A stretch of DNA of 64,000 nt from Nostoc sp. S4 (lineage in GTDB: Bacteria > Cyanobacteriota > Cyanobacteriia > Cyanobacteriales > Nostocaceae). Shown one piece after another: positions 44,801 through 54,993 of the stretch (its first letter is position 1; the number at the start of each line of letters is the position of its first letter). Position numbers and translations under genes: made by a program. The stretch spans positions 1-64,000 of the forward strand of contig JAQYWR010000022.1 of assembly GCA_029379225.1 (NCBI GenBank), in the 5' to 3' direction. The notes under the pieces are model-generated. The model did not search any database and was not told the origin of the DNA. It saw only the letters and a program-made list of their open reading frames with translations.

Positions 44801-46703
44801 CTCGTAGTCCACCGTTGACGTCAAGGGCATCAGCGCGGGGTGAAGCGGCTGCTATTTCCCAGAATCCGTCACGTCCGGTTACCCCCAAATCTGCTAACTG
44901 TTTAACGCTAGTAGTACGAGTCCGAGTTTTAGTACTACCTGTCCACGTCACACCAGTGATGGATTCGGGTTGTTCCTCTCCGACAAAAATTGCTTTTGTG
45001 CTGTCCCATTTGAGTTCAGGTAGATTGTTACCTACTACAATGCGATCGCCTAACTGTGATTCTATTACAGGAGAAGTTTTTAAGGTATCTGGGTCTGTAG
45101 CAGCTAGTTCTGATGTATTTAGCGTCAGTGTTGTATTGGTATCCGTGGGATATATCCAGCTATCTGGTGGACGTAGGGCGTTACTTCTTGCTGAAGTATT
45201 ATAATCTTGGAGAACATTTGCTGTAGTATAAGTACCTTTGCCATCACTACCATAAGGTACTTCTTTAAATGGCACGCGCCTAGTACGTTTTTTGAAGTAG
45301 ATTTGCAGTTCTTCTAGACGTACCTTATCTGAGTCTAAGCTGGGGTCAGCTGCAAGCCGTTTGGTTCTGTTATCTTCTACCTCTTGAGGGTCAGTAGTTG
45401 TAGCGTGAGCTAGTTGTGCATTTACCAACAAGTCGAGGCGTTGAGCATAGGCTTGACTGTTATAAGCAACTTCATTTGGTTTATTATTCGAGGTAGATTT
45501 ATTTGTGCTTCCAGTTGATGTTTGGGTAGGGACACCATTTTCTTTAAATAAATCTACTTGAATTGCTCCAATGTCTGAGGCGCTTATTGGGCCACTACCT
45601 GCAACATTACCACCAACAATTATTTGACCGTTTTCTCGCTCGTAATAACAAGAATATCTACTGCTGACCTGGAACAGCGTAATATCTTGATTACTTTTAC
45701 CCATTAATAAATTACTGTTAGTAAAAATCCGTCCATTCAAACGGAATCTAGGACCAGGTGTAATATCTAAGTCATCTTCATAAACAACAGCATTATTAGT
45801 AATGGGAACTTGACTGCGGTCTTGTTGCATTTCTAAAGCCGAAAAGCCTTTATTACCTTGATATTCTTCATATTTGGTTGTATCAAGACTACCTATAGTA
45901 CTAACGGGAACTGTTGCCGTATATACAAAAAAGCTTTTTTTCAATTCGCCAGTTGCTAGTTTATACCAACCAGAAGAGCCTACCAAACTGGCACTAGTTT
46001 CACCTGCAACATCACAGGTTCCACCTGCTTTAGCTGGCAGCATAGGAGGAGTTCTAGCATCTAGCGGTGTTCTCTTTCTAGTTTGGGTTGTACCAGTTTG
46101 GGGGGGAGTGCGGAAGTAAATGCCGTAGAGAATAAAACTATCAAATTTACCGTTATTATCTGTATCAGCAGGAAATTTCCAGGCAGTTGTTAGGTTTTCT
46201 CTATTTTCTAAAGCTATCGTATTAGCTGCTTCAATGGAATTGTTTTTATTAATGTCATAAGCCAGGGTTATAGGAGTTTCATCACCTAATGTATAGACTG
46301 GAAGTTTGGAGGCTAAAGCTAAGGTATTGTATAACGTTACGTTTGATGGAACAGAACGTGGCAGAGTAGGATCGGCAAACAATGCAGTGATTTTTGCTTT
46401 AGCTCTATCTAAGGCAGGGGTAGCCGCCTGCATTGTTGCTTCATTCACCCGGACATTACTCGCGTTTTTAGAGCGCTCAAAAGACCGAAATAAAATTGCA
46501 GTTGTTAACAGCACGACTACCAAAATTAACATCGCCACTGTTGGCAACACAAAGCCAGCATTCACCGAACTGCGTCTTCTTCGAGTACCAAAAATAGTCC
46601 GCAGTAACCAAATAATTTGCTTGTTAATTGCAGATAAAAACTTTTTGCAAATTGGTTTGAAGGTTTTTTGAATTGTCTTGACTAGCTTACTTTTTTGAGA
46701 CAT
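41865..46703 (-). CDS. hpsA: Hormogonium polysaccharide biosynthesis protein HpsA
   Basis: A very large protein of 1612 residues, the first gene of the operon. A basic leader (about 1-48) is followed by NAGFVLPTVAMLILVVVLLTTAILF, a prepilin-like site (Gly-Phe, although Glu+5 is replaced) and membrane helix. A long periplasmic or extracellular Ser/Thr/Asn-rich domain follows, with many DPDF-, NNN- and SSY-type beta segments. AGGA precedes the ATG by several bases. HpsA is required for hormogonium polysaccharide and motility in Nostoc punctiforme; its biochemical role is not known. The match is by size, N-terminal form and its place before the pseudopilins. Confidence 0.85.
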   Translation of the reverse strand: MSQKSKLVKTIQKTFKPICKKFLSAINKQIIWLLRTIFGTRRRRSSVNAGFVLPTVAMLILVVVLLTTAILFRSFERSKNASNVRVNEATMQAATPALDRAKAKITALFADPTLPRSVPSNVTLYNTLALASKLPVYTLGDETPITLAYDINKNNSIEAANTIALENRENLTTAWKFPADTDNNGKFDSFILYGIYFRTPPQTGTTQTRKRTPLDARTPPMLPAKAGGTCDVAGETSASLVGSSGWYKLATGELKKSFFVYTATVPVSTIGSLDTTKYEEYQGNKGFSALEMQQDRSQVPITNNAVVYEDDLDITPGPRFRLNGRIFTNSNLLMGKSNQDITLFQVSSRYSCYYERENGQIIVGGNVAGSGPISASDIGAIQVDLFKENGVPTQTSTGSTNKSTSNNKPNEVAYNSQAYAQRLDLLVNAQLAHATTTDPQEVEDNRTKRLAADPSLDSDKVRLEELQIYFKKRTRRVPFKEVPYGSDGKGTYTTANVLQDYNTSARSNALRPPDSWIYPTDTNTTLTLNTSELAATDPDTLKTSPVIESQLGDRIVVGNNLPELKWDSTKAIFVGEEQPESITGVTWTGSTKTRTRTTSVKQLADLGVTGRDGFWEIAAASPRADALDVNGGLRVITGAGIYRTTNSGLPSRSTTIPDDPSTTDVQESGGTVVWPDIMPMVVPDSTDPLNGTPKRGDLVMRATAVYHYNSDSYAPLAATADDYQAPIACVSSYYNPTNQATATTNTYNPRDLTTVAASNNGLVYTAPTTTSAGVTRGQTVNSNGFFTVASNADDVTNTSVTLLDRLKYQANLVFPNGRLVNPLLRQALAKATTSKLTLSEQSAIDSTICAIAIADGSLTRDATVIPDGAIKETTFLDARQIKAIDKGAALTGNYNLEVEQRQPLEIRATVIDLNLLRTTSITGTWSNEYLLPNTGIIYASRDDAQKDRSNSTSENVSASDYLLDPERRPNAIMLINGSNLSRQNNYRAEEKGLILVTELPAYVKGNFNLHTKQEFKGSGLLPAPSDSSYDSKFYTRAVADRDPDFACRPSDSRLPNCTTGETWRSASVIADAVTLLSDNFREGFRNEGDYDLRNNQGSDADTVLKRLKVGFWNNNFVTSSNFFTAANDDSYYGGTPTSTDSVNFNSSYLNNFVTPIQRRGSFPEYVMEICFKIPVSECGAADWYIGYDSDNNNTIASSERGIQSYNLPANAAVGQLVAGTTARPAKAGFERFARRVAFKRNSSGQLVDASNLAITFSATTPIALGIRTVSGSQVVVSDGSIPEAANNALWFATTTSTSIAPPAFNTGEIKYDNTRRLFFRYPQVPAASAASLRDFPGSTTTFIRDASFQPLLEPVLQLQVTTAAPQDQDYASLAGSLSNLVKNTRWLSQASQTTFNLVIAAGDTPARVNPTASSTTPTTYEINGGLHNFVRFLENWDGINANINGSFIQFKRSIYATAPFQVLVRPGPTTIAATSSNPSLLSSTANINSIFIRALNSTTPGYRSDSTSISTSAAGEAPFYMAPNRNWGFDVALLAQNPDLFAQRFVIPATDPPNEYYREVGRDDLWVQTLLCAVQTQTGDGFDTADNTFFGTGFKFALPATERPSNCKLQPS

Positions 46704-47258
46704 AGCTGCTTTCCTGTCAAGTAATTTTTAGAATATTTTTCATTTTCTCAAAATTGATGTTTCTGCTGACAATTAATTTGACCAGCAAGAGTCAAGACTA
46801 AATTTATGTAACTATTACATCTTGTTTGAGGAAGTTGAAAACAAATGAACTATAAAAAAAGACAATTTATTAAAGTTATATCATTCAAAAGTTGTTCATT
46901 TTATCCGGTAAATACTGATTTTTTAAAGTTATTTATATCAATTATGAAGACAAATAAAAGTATAACTTCATGGTAAATATACGGAAATATATTTTATTGA
47001 CAGACCAATTTATAAAGATGATGTTAGAAAAACAAGCTTATAATACCCACTTCTTAAAGGAAAGATATCAGTTCCGTGCAAAATAATTAGATATTGTCCT
47101 CCAATTCTTGACTTGTTAGAGAAGTCGTAAATCTTGTGTAGCATTAGTAATTAACTAATAGGGGCGCACAGCTAGCTGTACGCCCCTATGAAAAATTTAT
47201 CCGTGCAACTGAGAACCCCTATAATTTCTACTCTTCTCAAGGAGGAAGGTATGAAATT
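46704..47258. other. Leader region of the hps operon
   Basis: The 555 bases between metH and hpsA are A/T-rich near hpsA and should hold the operon promoter; hps genes are known to be switched on during hormogonium formation, but I cannot point to a specific sigma-factor site. The only clear structure is the palindrome at 47158-47189. Confidence 0.45.
47158..47189. repeat. ATAGGGGCG palindromic repeat
   Basis: A 32-base palindrome with one mismatched pair (ATAGGGGCGCACAGCTAGC and its complement). It lies 70 bases past the metH stop. There is no U-run on either strand, so it looks like a dispersed GGGGCGCACAGC-type cyanobacterial repeat rather than a terminator. Confidence 0.65.
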
Positions 47259-50200
47259 CTATGCGCTAAAGTACTTCGCTACTGGGTGATAAGTAATAAT
47301 CGCCGTTGTAGACTGTTCTGGATAAAGCTGTTCGCTTTCATCCATATACAAGTTAATCCTGTCAGTCTGCAATAACTCCAGTTGCTTGTACTGGTCTTGG
47401 ATATTCGGACAAGCAGGATAGCCAAAACTATACCGCGAACCCCGATAGCGTTGTGCCAACATATCCCGAATATTATCCGGTTCCTCACCACCAAAGCCCA
47501 ATTCACGGCGAATTCTGGCGTGCGTCCACTCTGCCAATGCCTCCGCCATCTGCACAGCTATACCGTGGAAATACAGATAATCAGTATATTTATTCCCTGA
47601 AAAGAGCTTTTGGGCAAATTCTGTGGCAATTTCACCTACAGTCACCGCCTGCATGGGGAAAACATCAATAATTCCTGACTCTTTCGGTGCGAAGAAATCT
47701 GCTATGCAAAGCCGTCTTAACGACTTTTGTCTGGGAAACTCGAAAGTTGCAGTTTGTTGTGATTGGTTCTCTGAGTTATATATATGTAGAGAATTTCCTT
47801 CGGCTTGACAAGGGAAATAACCATAAATTACTTGCGGATGCAATAATTTCTCCTCAATAATCCGTTGTTTCCAACTTTCTAAAACTGGGTAGACTTTTTC
47901 AGCTAAAAAAGCTTGATATTCCTCCTTAGATTGTTCTTTTGGTTTGCGGAATTGCCATTGTCCAGCTATCAATGCCTGCAAATCTAAGTACCAGAATATT
48001 TCCTCTACAGGAATATCATTAAACTGTAATAGTTGTGTTCCCCAGAAAGGTGGTGTCGGGCGTTCAATATCTATGGCTACTGCCTCAGAACGCCGAGTAT
48101 CTATCTGTTTTGATTCTGTAAATACTGTTTCCTGAGTAGTGGTTGCTGATTTTTTGTGACCATTTGTCAAAATTTCAGAAGTTACAACTTCGTTTAAAAA
48201 ACCTTGCAAATCATTCCAGTTACCAGCAGTCTTTGCAGGTATTAGTTTATCCATGAAGTGTAAGTCAGAAAAGGCATCTTTGCCATAAACTACTTTACCT
48301 TTATAAGTGTTTTGGCAATCTTCATAGACAAATTTGGGAGTCAAAGCTGCACCACCTAAAATCACAGGTACGGTAATTCCCTTTTCGTTAAATACTTCTA
48401 AATTCTCTTTCATGAAGGCGGTGGATTTCACTAGCAAACCACTCATGGCAATACAATCAGCTTGATGCTGTTGGTAAGCTTGAATGATGTTTTCCACCGG
48501 CTGCTTAATTCCCAGGTTAATTACTTTGTAACCGTTGTTGGACAAGATGATATCTACTAAGTTTTTACCAATATCGTGGACATCACCTTTGACTGTGGCA
48601 ATGATAAAGGTTCCCTTGGCATTATTGCCTGATTCTGATTTTTCCATGAACGGTTCTAAATACGCCACCGCCGATTTCATGGTTTCGGCAGATTGTAAAA
48701 CGAAAGGTAACTGCATTTGTCCAGAACCGAATAATTCCCCGACAACTTTCATGCCATCTAGTAAAAAGGTGTTAATAATTTCTAAGGGGGGATACTGTTC
48801 TAAGGCTTTTGTGAGATTTTCTTCTAAGCCAATGCGTTCGCCGTCAATGATATGGCGTTTGAGGCGTTCTTGGATAGGGAGACTTTCGTCTAAGGAGCGA
48901 TCGCGTTTTGTCGTCACTCCTGTAAACACTGTGGTCAGCTCTGCCAAGGGGTCGTAAACGCAAACATCACCCTCAAATTTCCGCTGGTCATAAATCAATT
49001 GACGACAGATTTCTTGATGGCGTTCTTCAATCTTGGATAGCGGTAAAATCTTGTTAGCACTAACAATTGCTGCATCCATTCCCACTGTTGTCGCTTCGTG
49101 CAAAAAGACTGAGTTTAGCACTATCCGGGCTGCGGGATTCAAACCGAAGGAAATATTAGAAACACCTAAAACTACATGACATCCAGGTAATTCTTCACGA
49201 ATGCGCCGAATGGCTTCAATGGTGGCTTTGCCGTTTTCTCGGTCTTCTTCAATCCCCGTAGAAATTGGTAGAGCAAGAGTATCAAAGAATATTTCTGTGG
49301 CAGGTATGCCGTATTCTACAGCTTGACGGTAGGCGCGTTGGGCAATTTGAAACTTTTTCTCGGCTGTCCGCGCCATCCCTTCTTCATCAATAGTACCAAT
49401 GACGACGCCAGCACCATACTTTTTCGCCAATTCCAGCACTTTCAAAAAGCGCGGTTCGCCGTCTTCGTAGTTGGTCGAGTTGAGTAAGCACTTACCGCCA
49501 GCTACCTTTAAACCTGCCTCCATTTTTTCCCATTCGGTGGAGTCAAGCATCAAAGGCAATGTCACATTATTAACAAGACGCGAAACTAGTTCGTGCATAT
49601 CCTGCACGCCATCACGTCCGACATAATCGACGTTGACATCGAGGATGTGTGCGCCTTCTTTTACTTGCGCCCTCGCCATTGAGACGAGTCCATCCCAATC
49701 TTCGGCATTGAGCAAATCGCGGCACTTCTTAGAACCACTGGCGTTGAGACGTTCGCCGATAATCAAGAAGGAATTATCTTGCTCGTATGGCTGAGTAGTG
49801 TAAATTGATGCTGCTGCTGGTTCTAAACTCGGCTGTCTAACTTTTGGCTTCAAATTTTTGGCGACTTCTGCCAATTGTTGAATGTGTTCTGGACGTGTCC
49901 CACAGCAACCCCCTATCACTTGGACACCCAAATCTTCAACAAAATGCATCAGCGCCATCCGTAATTCCAATGAAGTCAAGCGGTAGTATGCTTGACCGCC
50001 AACGTTCTCAGGTAAACCCGCGTTGGGAATACAGGAAACAATAAAAGGTGAATGTTCTGCTAGATACTTGATATGTGGTTTCATCAAGTCTGGGCCTGTA
50101 GCGCAGTTGAGACCGAGAATGTCAATTGGATAAGGTTCTAGAATTGTAAGCACAGCGCTGATTTCTGAACCCACCAACATTGTGCCCATGCTTTCCATTG

Positions 50201-50786
50201 TCACAGACACCATCAACGGACGGCGATCGCCCTTTTTAGCAAACACTTCTTCAATGCCATTCAGCGCTGCTTTGATTTGCAGCACATCTTGGCAAGTTTC
50301 CACAATAAATAAATCGACACCACCATCCCACAGCGCTTCGGCTTGTTCGGCAAAAGCAGCTTTTATAGTGTCAAAGTCAATATGTCCCAAGGTTGGTAGT
50401 TTGGTTGTCGGGCCGATGGAACCAGCTACAAACCGGGGTTTTTCGGGAGTAGAAAACTCAGCAGCGACGCGCTTGGCGAGTTCTGCGGCTATCTTGCTGA
50501 GGTAGTAAGCCTTGTCTGCTAAGTCATATTCTGCCAGCACAATGGACGTACTGCCAAAGGTATCCGTTTCAATCACATCAGCACCAGCCGCGAGAAAGTC
50601 ACGGTGAACTTTAGCCACAGCTTCAGGTTTACTGTGGACTAGATATTCGTTACAACCTTCATATTGTGCGCCGCCAAAGTCTTCTGCTGTCAGGTTTTGC
50701 GTTTGCAGGTTGGTTCCCATTGCTCCGTCGAAGACAAGGACTGGGCTATCTGGACTACGCAGGCGTTCAAGGAAAGGATGAGTCAT
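47259..50786 (-). CDS. metH: Cobalamin-dependent methionine synthase
   Basis: A 1175-residue, full-length enzyme that transfers a methyl group from methyltetrahydrofolate to homocysteine through B12. The homocysteine domain (about 5-310) has the zinc ligands C228 (GLNCATG) and C294/C295 ([10 protein letters not shown]). A pterin-binding domain follows (about 335-600, [13 protein letters not shown]), then the B12 cap and binding domains with [10 protein letters not shown]737 being the lower cobalt ligand. The activation domain (about 900-1175) ends with [14 protein letters not shown]. All four modules are intact. No cobalamin or SAM riboswitch is recognisable before the ATG. Confidence 0.98.
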   Translation of the reverse strand: MTHPFLERLRSPDSPVLVFDGAMGTNLQTQNLTAEDFGGAQYEGCNEYLVHSKPEAVAKVHRDFLAAGADVIETDTFGSTSIVLAEYDLADKAYYLSKIAAELAKRVAAEFSTPEKPRFVAGSIGPTTKLPTLGHIDFDTIKAAFAEQAEALWDGGVDLFIVETCQDVLQIKAALNGIEEVFAKKGDRRPLMVSVTMESMGTMLVGSEISAVLTILEPYPIDILGLNCATGPDLMKPHIKYLAEHSPFIVSCIPNAGLPENVGGQAYYRLTSLELRMALMHFVEDLGVQVIGGCCGTRPEHIQQLAEVAKNLKPKVRQPSLEPAAASIYTTQPYEQDNSFLIIGERLNASGSKKCRDLLNAEDWDGLVSMARAQVKEGAHILDVNVDYVGRDGVQDMHELVSRLVNNVTLPLMLDSTEWEKMEAGLKVAGGKCLLNSTNYEDGEPRFLKVLELAKKYGAGVVIGTIDEEGMARTAEKKFQIAQRAYRQAVEYGIPATEIFFDTLALPISTGIEEDRENGKATIEAIRRIREELPGCHVVLGVSNISFGLNPAARIVLNSVFLHEATTVGMDAAIVSANKILPLSKIEERHQEICRQLIYDQRKFEGDVCVYDPLAELTTVFTGVTTKRDRSLDESLPIQERLKRHIIDGERIGLEENLTKALEQYPPLEIINTFLLDGMKVVGELFGSGQMQLPFVLQSAETMKSAVAYLEPFMEKSESGNNAKGTFIIATVKGDVHDIGKNLVDIILSNNGYKVINLGIKQPVENIIQAYQQHQADCIAMSGLLVKSTAFMKENLEVFNEKGITVPVILGGAALTPKFVYEDCQNTYKGKVVYGKDAFSDLHFMDKLIPAKTAGNWNDLQGFLNEVVTSEILTNGHKKSATTTQETVFTESKQIDTRRSEAVAIDIERPTPPFWGTQLLQFNDIPVEEIFWYLDLQALIAGQWQFRKPKEQSKEEYQAFLAEKVYPVLESWKQRIIEEKLLHPQVIYGYFPCQAEGNSLHIYNSENQSQQTATFEFPRQKSLRRLCIADFFAPKESGIIDVFPMQAVTVGEIATEFAQKLFSGNKYTDYLYFHGIAVQMAEALAEWTHARIRRELGFGGEEPDNIRDMLAQRYRGSRYSFGYPACPNIQDQYKQLELLQTDRINLYMDESEQLYPEQSTTAIITYHPVAKYFSA

Positions 50787-51045
50787 ATTTTCCGAGAATA
50801 AATGAGGAAATTAAGTGAGTCTTGTGATACTCTACTTACTTTATTATTTTCCAAAATTTTGGGAGTTTCGGGAGTATTTATTCTGAAATCAGGTAAAAGC
50901 CAATACGATTTTTTAGTTAACAAGAAAAATAGGTTGGGTTAAGCGACAGCGAAATCCAACACAGTTTTGAGAACGTTGGGTTTTGTTCCTCAAACGCCAC
51001 TTGCGCGATTGACGTGAAACCCTTCTAAGGCAGTGGCTCCCCAAC

Positions 51046-51237
51046 CTACTCATCAGCAAATACTTCGTCATAAATGTCATTTTCAGAACTTACCCAATTC
51101 TGATAAGCATGAGATTCAACAATAGAATTAACAGATTTTCTCCCACTCTTGAGCGAAAGAGCTAAATCCAGTAGTACTGATAACTGGTCATCATTTAGTT
51201 GCTCAATCACACTTAGAAGTTCTTGAGGAATACTCAT
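51046..51237 (-). CDS. Orphan antitoxin-like small protein
   Basis: A 63-residue acidic protein with a helical N-terminal half (PQELLSVIEQLNDDQLSVLLDL) and the ending YQNWVSSENDIYDEVFADE. This acidic tail is typical of small cyanobacterial type II antitoxins that are normally followed by a MazF/PemK-like toxin gene. Here no toxin follows: the 260 bases downstream hold a GTTGGGTT...AACCCAAC-type repeat and then metH. It may be an antitoxin left without its toxin, or a stand-alone regulator. The call is tentative. Confidence 0.55.
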   Translation of the reverse strand: MSIPQELLSVIEQLNDDQLSVLLDLALSLKSGRKSVNSIVESHAYQNWVSSENDIYDEVFADE

Positions 51238-51576
51238 GGAATTACTAACTATCTCAATAGTATGCCATCAGGCGATCGCCTTTAATGTTGTGCAGTGCCT
51301 CAAATTATAAAGTGGGCGATATGTAAGCGAATCAAAAGTTAAACAAGTCAGAACATTATTTGTTAAATTTTGACTGACAAGCTCAAAACTCACGTTTTTT
51401 CAAATTATTATTTTTCCTGTTTAGACAAATGGGCTAGACAAAACAATAATCCCACAGCTTGAAGCCGTGGGAAGTCAAATAAACTCTCCAATTTAGAACG
51501 AGCAGGATTTAATTATGAACTGCTTGAGAGTAAACCGGAAGGATTTGAGGCAGAGTTAGACTGACTTACTTACTGT
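51238..51576. other. Gap with an IS200/IS605-type hairpin and a 30-codon relic
   Basis: CCCACAGCTT and its near complement AAGCCGTGGG form a hairpin at 51451-51471, of the kind found at the ends of IS200/IS605 elements. After it, on the plus strand, a frame ending at the TGA at 51562-51564 encodes NLERAGFNYELLESKPEGF, which looks like the end of a lost protein. No transposase remains. Confidence 0.4.
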
Positions 51577-54060
51577 TTATTGCCCAGTAGGAATCTTCAA
51601 GCCCCTACGCTCAAGAATTTGCCGCACCTGTGGGCTGGGGGTGTAGTTATAGCCATAGGAGGAGTTCTCAGAGTCATCCATAATCTGAGGTGTGAGCAAT
51701 ACAATTACCTCATTGCGCTGGTTCTGTCTATTTGTACTTCTAAATAGCGAACCAATAAGCGGAAGATCGCCCAAAATAGGAATCTTGGAGACAGTTGTCC
51801 GGTCTGCGTCTTGAATGATACCTGAGAGAATTAGAGTCTGACCATCTCGCAGGCGAATCGAGCCAGAATTAAGAGAGCGCTCAGACACTAAGAATATTTG
51901 TTGGCTACCACCACCTCCAACATTGATAGTAGCTGGAGCTTGAGGTGCTTTGACAACAGGAGCTACCGATAGAGAGACAAAACCATTATCATCAATTCGG
52001 TCAATTTTAACAGCTAGGGTTAAACCTACTCGGTCTTTTTCCGCTGAAATCGTTTCTGTAGCAAGATTATCATCACGAACGATTTCCCTTTTAATATTGC
52101 CTACTACTTCCTGAGTCAGATTGACATTAGCGGTTTGACCTTCTTGGACAATTAAGGTTGGGTCTGTCAAAATCTTGGCGTTGCCATTTTGGACTTGAGC
52201 CTGCAAGCTGGCGAGCAGGCGTTTGGGGAATTGGAAAAGAGAAGGCAAAGCAGAGGCTACTGTTCCAGCAGTACCTGCTGTTGTTGTGACTGTACCGTCC
52301 GCAGCTATGGTGACAAGGTTATTTGTAGATGGAGTAATGTTTGAGAAGCCTGGTTGTAATGGGTTAGTTGAAGCTGGTGAAATTGGTTGAAAAGTCGTTG
52401 CATTTCCGTTGCCTATTGTTCCAACAGTATTGGGTTGGACTGTAACTCCACCTATAGTTACCGGATTTGGAGATTGGTTAACTATTGTCGTACCTGAGCC
52501 AGCCCCTTGTAGAGTAACAGACTGATTGGGGTCAACAAAAGGCGTTCCTGTAACAGGATTCTGGATGACTGGTGTACTAGTCACGCTACTTGATGCTTCA
52601 GCTCTTGTAGCTGGTCTCGAACCGCCAAAATTTAGAGATGCTGCACCACCATCATTTGTAAAGTAGTTGTTGCCAACTCCAAAGGAAAAGCTAGTGTTGT
52701 AGTCTTGGGTGTTCAAGAGGTTAACATCAATAATCTTGACGTTGACTACCACTTGACGACGGCGGATATCAAGCTGAGTCAGTTGAGACATTGCCATCTC
52801 AACTAACCTTGGAGGCCCAATCAAAGTCAGAGAATTGGTGCGCTCGTCTCCCAATGCCTGTAAACCTCTAAGTAATGGGTTAGAGTCTCTAAATTCAGCG
52901 CGTTGAGTTTCTAGTCTGGTTTCTGTAGTCGTCTGAGTTTGAGTAATAGGAGCAACTCCATTGCCCACAGGTACGGCACTAACACTGGTAACTTGTCGTT
53001 CGCGGCTAACGGCACTTTCTGCCCCCAAGCCGACCAAAAAGTTCAGAGCTACTCCCACTGATACCTGATTAAGTCGCAGGCTACGCATAATCATGTCACG
53101 AGTTGCATTAGGTAGTTTCGGCCCAACAAAAACTGTGCGATTACTGCGGTTAGCCTCTAAACCACTCAAGCGCAAAACATAGTTAAACACATCTTGCACT
53201 GGCTCGTTTTCTATATCTAAAGAGATTGTTTGAGAGCTTGCTGGTGCAGCAGCACCTTGCTGACCTCCACCACCTTGCTCACTTCCAACATAAGCTAGAT
53301 TCAAATTAGCCGCACGAGCAAGCAATGACAAAACCTCACGCACTGGTGCATCTCGCAGTACTAAACGGGGTACACGTTCCTGAGTTCCTAAGTCAATGGT
53401 GCTAGGAGAAGCATCGGTAGCGGAAATAGCAATATCTCCCACTGGTGGGGCGACGGCTCTGGGTAAGAAAGGTGGAGCCTGACTCACAGGTTGACCCGGG
53501 CCAGCAGCTTGTGCAGGTTGTCCGTCAATGGTGACTTGGGGATTAGGAACAAGAACATCTGGCTTTTGACCTGTTTGGGCAGGTGTAGAAGCAGGTAGTG
53601 GTGTGGATGTTGGCGTTGTTGGCGTTGGTGAGGCGGCGGTGGTGCCAGCAGATGGGCTAAAGCTGAGTGTAATTCCATTTGGCGATCGCACTGCCGGTTG
53701 GCTACCAGGTGTATTATTGCTGCCAGTTACCGTCACCCTGACACTATTGGCATCAAGTTGACTAACCTCAACCGAAGCAATTCCCGGCGCTGGACTATCT
53801 TGACGAAAACTATTACCTTGTGGTAGTCGTAATTGAGTATTAATAATGTCTGCAACTAAAGACTTACCTCTTTTTGTAGTGAAAACTTGAGGACGCGATC
53901 CTGAAGAAGTTTTTAAAACAACGCTAACTCCACCATTAGCTGGATTTAACTGCACATTAGTAACTTGAGCAATTTGTGCCCGAACTGGTTGAGCTTGAGC
54001 TGCCAAAAAGACAAAAGCAGCAGTACCTAATATAAAATTCTTACCGTGAAGCTGTTTCAC
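51577..54060 (-). CDS. pilQ: Type IV pilus secretin PilQ
   Basis: An 827-residue outer-membrane secretin, the gated pore for the type IV pilus. A signal peptide (to about residue 29, PVRAQ) precedes an AMIN domain (about 35-135), a Pro/Thr-rich linker (140-205) and an STN-type domain (about 225-310, DAPVREVLSLLARAANLNL). N1-type domains follow, with a long Asn/Thr-rich insert (about 465-600), then the secretin core to residue 800 (TDPTLIVQEGQTANV, LILSGIIQDADRT, PLIGSLFRS). Cyanobacterial PilQ is needed for phototactic motility and DNA uptake. It ends the pilMNOQ unit, 168 bases after pilO. Confidence 0.93.
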   Translation of the reverse strand: MKQLHGKNFILGTAAFVFLAAQAQPVRAQIAQVTNVQLNPANGGVSVVLKTSSGSRPQVFTTKRGKSLVADIINTQLRLPQGNSFRQDSPAPGIASVEVSQLDANSVRVTVTGSNNTPGSQPAVRSPNGITLSFSPSAGTTAASPTPTTPTSTPLPASTPAQTGQKPDVLVPNPQVTIDGQPAQAAGPGQPVSQAPPFLPRAVAPPVGDIAISATDASPSTIDLGTQERVPRLVLRDAPVREVLSLLARAANLNLAYVGSEQGGGGQQGAAAPASSQTISLDIENEPVQDVFNYVLRLSGLEANRSNRTVFVGPKLPNATRDMIMRSLRLNQVSVGVALNFLVGLGAESAVSRERQVTSVSAVPVGNGVAPITQTQTTTETRLETQRAEFRDSNPLLRGLQALGDERTNSLTLIGPPRLVEMAMSQLTQLDIRRRQVVVNVKIIDVNLLNTQDYNTSFSFGVGNNYFTNDGGAASLNFGGSRPATRAEASSSVTSTPVIQNPVTGTPFVDPNQSVTLQGAGSGTTIVNQSPNPVTIGGVTVQPNTVGTIGNGNATTFQPISPASTNPLQPGFSNITPSTNNLVTIAADGTVTTTAGTAGTVASALPSLFQFPKRLLASLQAQVQNGNAKILTDPTLIVQEGQTANVNLTQEVVGNIKREIVRDDNLATETISAEKDRVGLTLAVKIDRIDDNGFVSLSVAPVVKAPQAPATINVGGGGSQQIFLVSERSLNSGSIRLRDGQTLILSGIIQDADRTTVSKIPILGDLPLIGSLFRSTNRQNQRNEVIVLLTPQIMDDSENSSYGYNYTPSPQVRQILERRGLKIPTGQ

Positions 54061-54228
54061 AGTTCATTCCTCACCTAAATAAAACCTTGTTGACAAACAT
54101 TTTTGGGCAGTTCACTATGAGTGTTAAGTTTTAAAAGTAAGGAGTTAAGAATAATTTAGTTAGGAGTGAAGAGTTAGGATTGAATAGTTAGAAATGATAA
54201 CTCATAACTCGTAACTCATAATTCATAA

Positions 54229-54993
54229 CTACTTTTTGGGGGCAGCTAAAGCTGCCGCTGCTATTTCTTCGGGACTAAGTGGCATCAATGCTTGTAATTG
54301 GAATGATGTATTAATCTCTGTTGGTCCCACTTTCACTGGTGTTTTATCTAATAGGGATCTAGCCTCTAGTGGAGCTAAAGTTGATTGATAATCTTTAACT
54401 ATCAACAAAGGCTGTAAACGCTCAATGTTACGAATTATTGATTGTGTTTGTTCATAGGTTCCTGTAATTTCGGCACTAATACTGCTGCGTTCTAGTTTGC
54501 CGTCAACTTGTTTTCCCAAACTTCCATCAGTAATTGGTTCTGGTTTTTGAGAAACTGGCACAAACTTCTTAAGTTTGGCTCTGACTCCATTAATCGGAGT
54601 TTGAGCATTACCAGATTCAACTAATCGATTCACATCTAGCAGCAATGTATCTAAAGTTTTTTCATTAGCAAATAAACCTAAAACTTGAACTTTTTGCTGT
54701 TTTGCCTGTGCTAGTTCCTCTTTAACTTTATCAATCTGTTTGATATTAAGCTTCTTTTGCTCAATTTGTGCTTGGAGTTCAGAGGCTTTTGCTTGCTGTT
54801 GCTGATAGCTTTCCCAAGCTGGCATCAACAGGTTTAATAATATATATCCTGCTCCTGCTATCCCAATTACCCCTAATAAAATACCAATAATTTTTGGTGT
54901 GAAAGCGATGCCAAATACCACGGGGTAAGCTGGGGTTTGTGCATCGAATTCTCCAGCCTGTTCGGCAAAATTTAAATCATCACTCAGCGTCAT
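54229..54993 (-). CDS. pilO: Type IV pilus assembly protein PilO
   Basis: A 254-residue inner-membrane protein with one helix (about 33-55, GILLGVIGIAGAGYILLNLL), then a coiled coil (about 60-105, QQQQAKASELQAQIEQ) and a ferredoxin-like domain with NIERLQPLLIVKDYQ. Its start codon overlaps the pilN stop in an ATGA, showing translational coupling. PilN and PilO form the alignment complex linking the cytoplasmic PilM ring to PilQ. The Ala-rich C-terminal tail (AAAALAAPKK) is poorly structured. Confidence 0.9.
   Translation of the reverse strand: MTLSDDLNFAEQAGEFDAQTPAYPVVFGIAFTPKIIGILLGVIGIAGAGYILLNLLMPAWESYQQQQAKASELQAQIEQKKLNIKQIDKVKEELAQAKQQKVQVLGLFANEKTLDTLLLDVNRLVESGNAQTPINGVRAKLKKFVPVSQKPEPITDGSLGKQVDGKLERSSISAEITGTYEQTQSIIRNIERLQPLLIVKDYQSTLAPLEARSLLDKTPVKVGPTEINTSFQLQALMPLSPEEIAAAALAAPKK

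Noticed and set aside
44596..45204. A 202-codon open frame on the plus strand inside hpsA
   Set aside because: It is antisense to a well-supported coding frame and has no ribosome site or recognisable domain; its length comes from the codon bias of hpsA.
47158..47189. Palindrome as metH terminator
   Set aside because: No T-run follows on the minus strand and the sequence type is a dispersed repeat.
50787..51045. Possible cobalamin or SAM riboswitch before metH
   Set aside because: No B12-box-like or SAM-box-like core is visible; the stretch is A/T-rich with a GTTGGGTT repeat.
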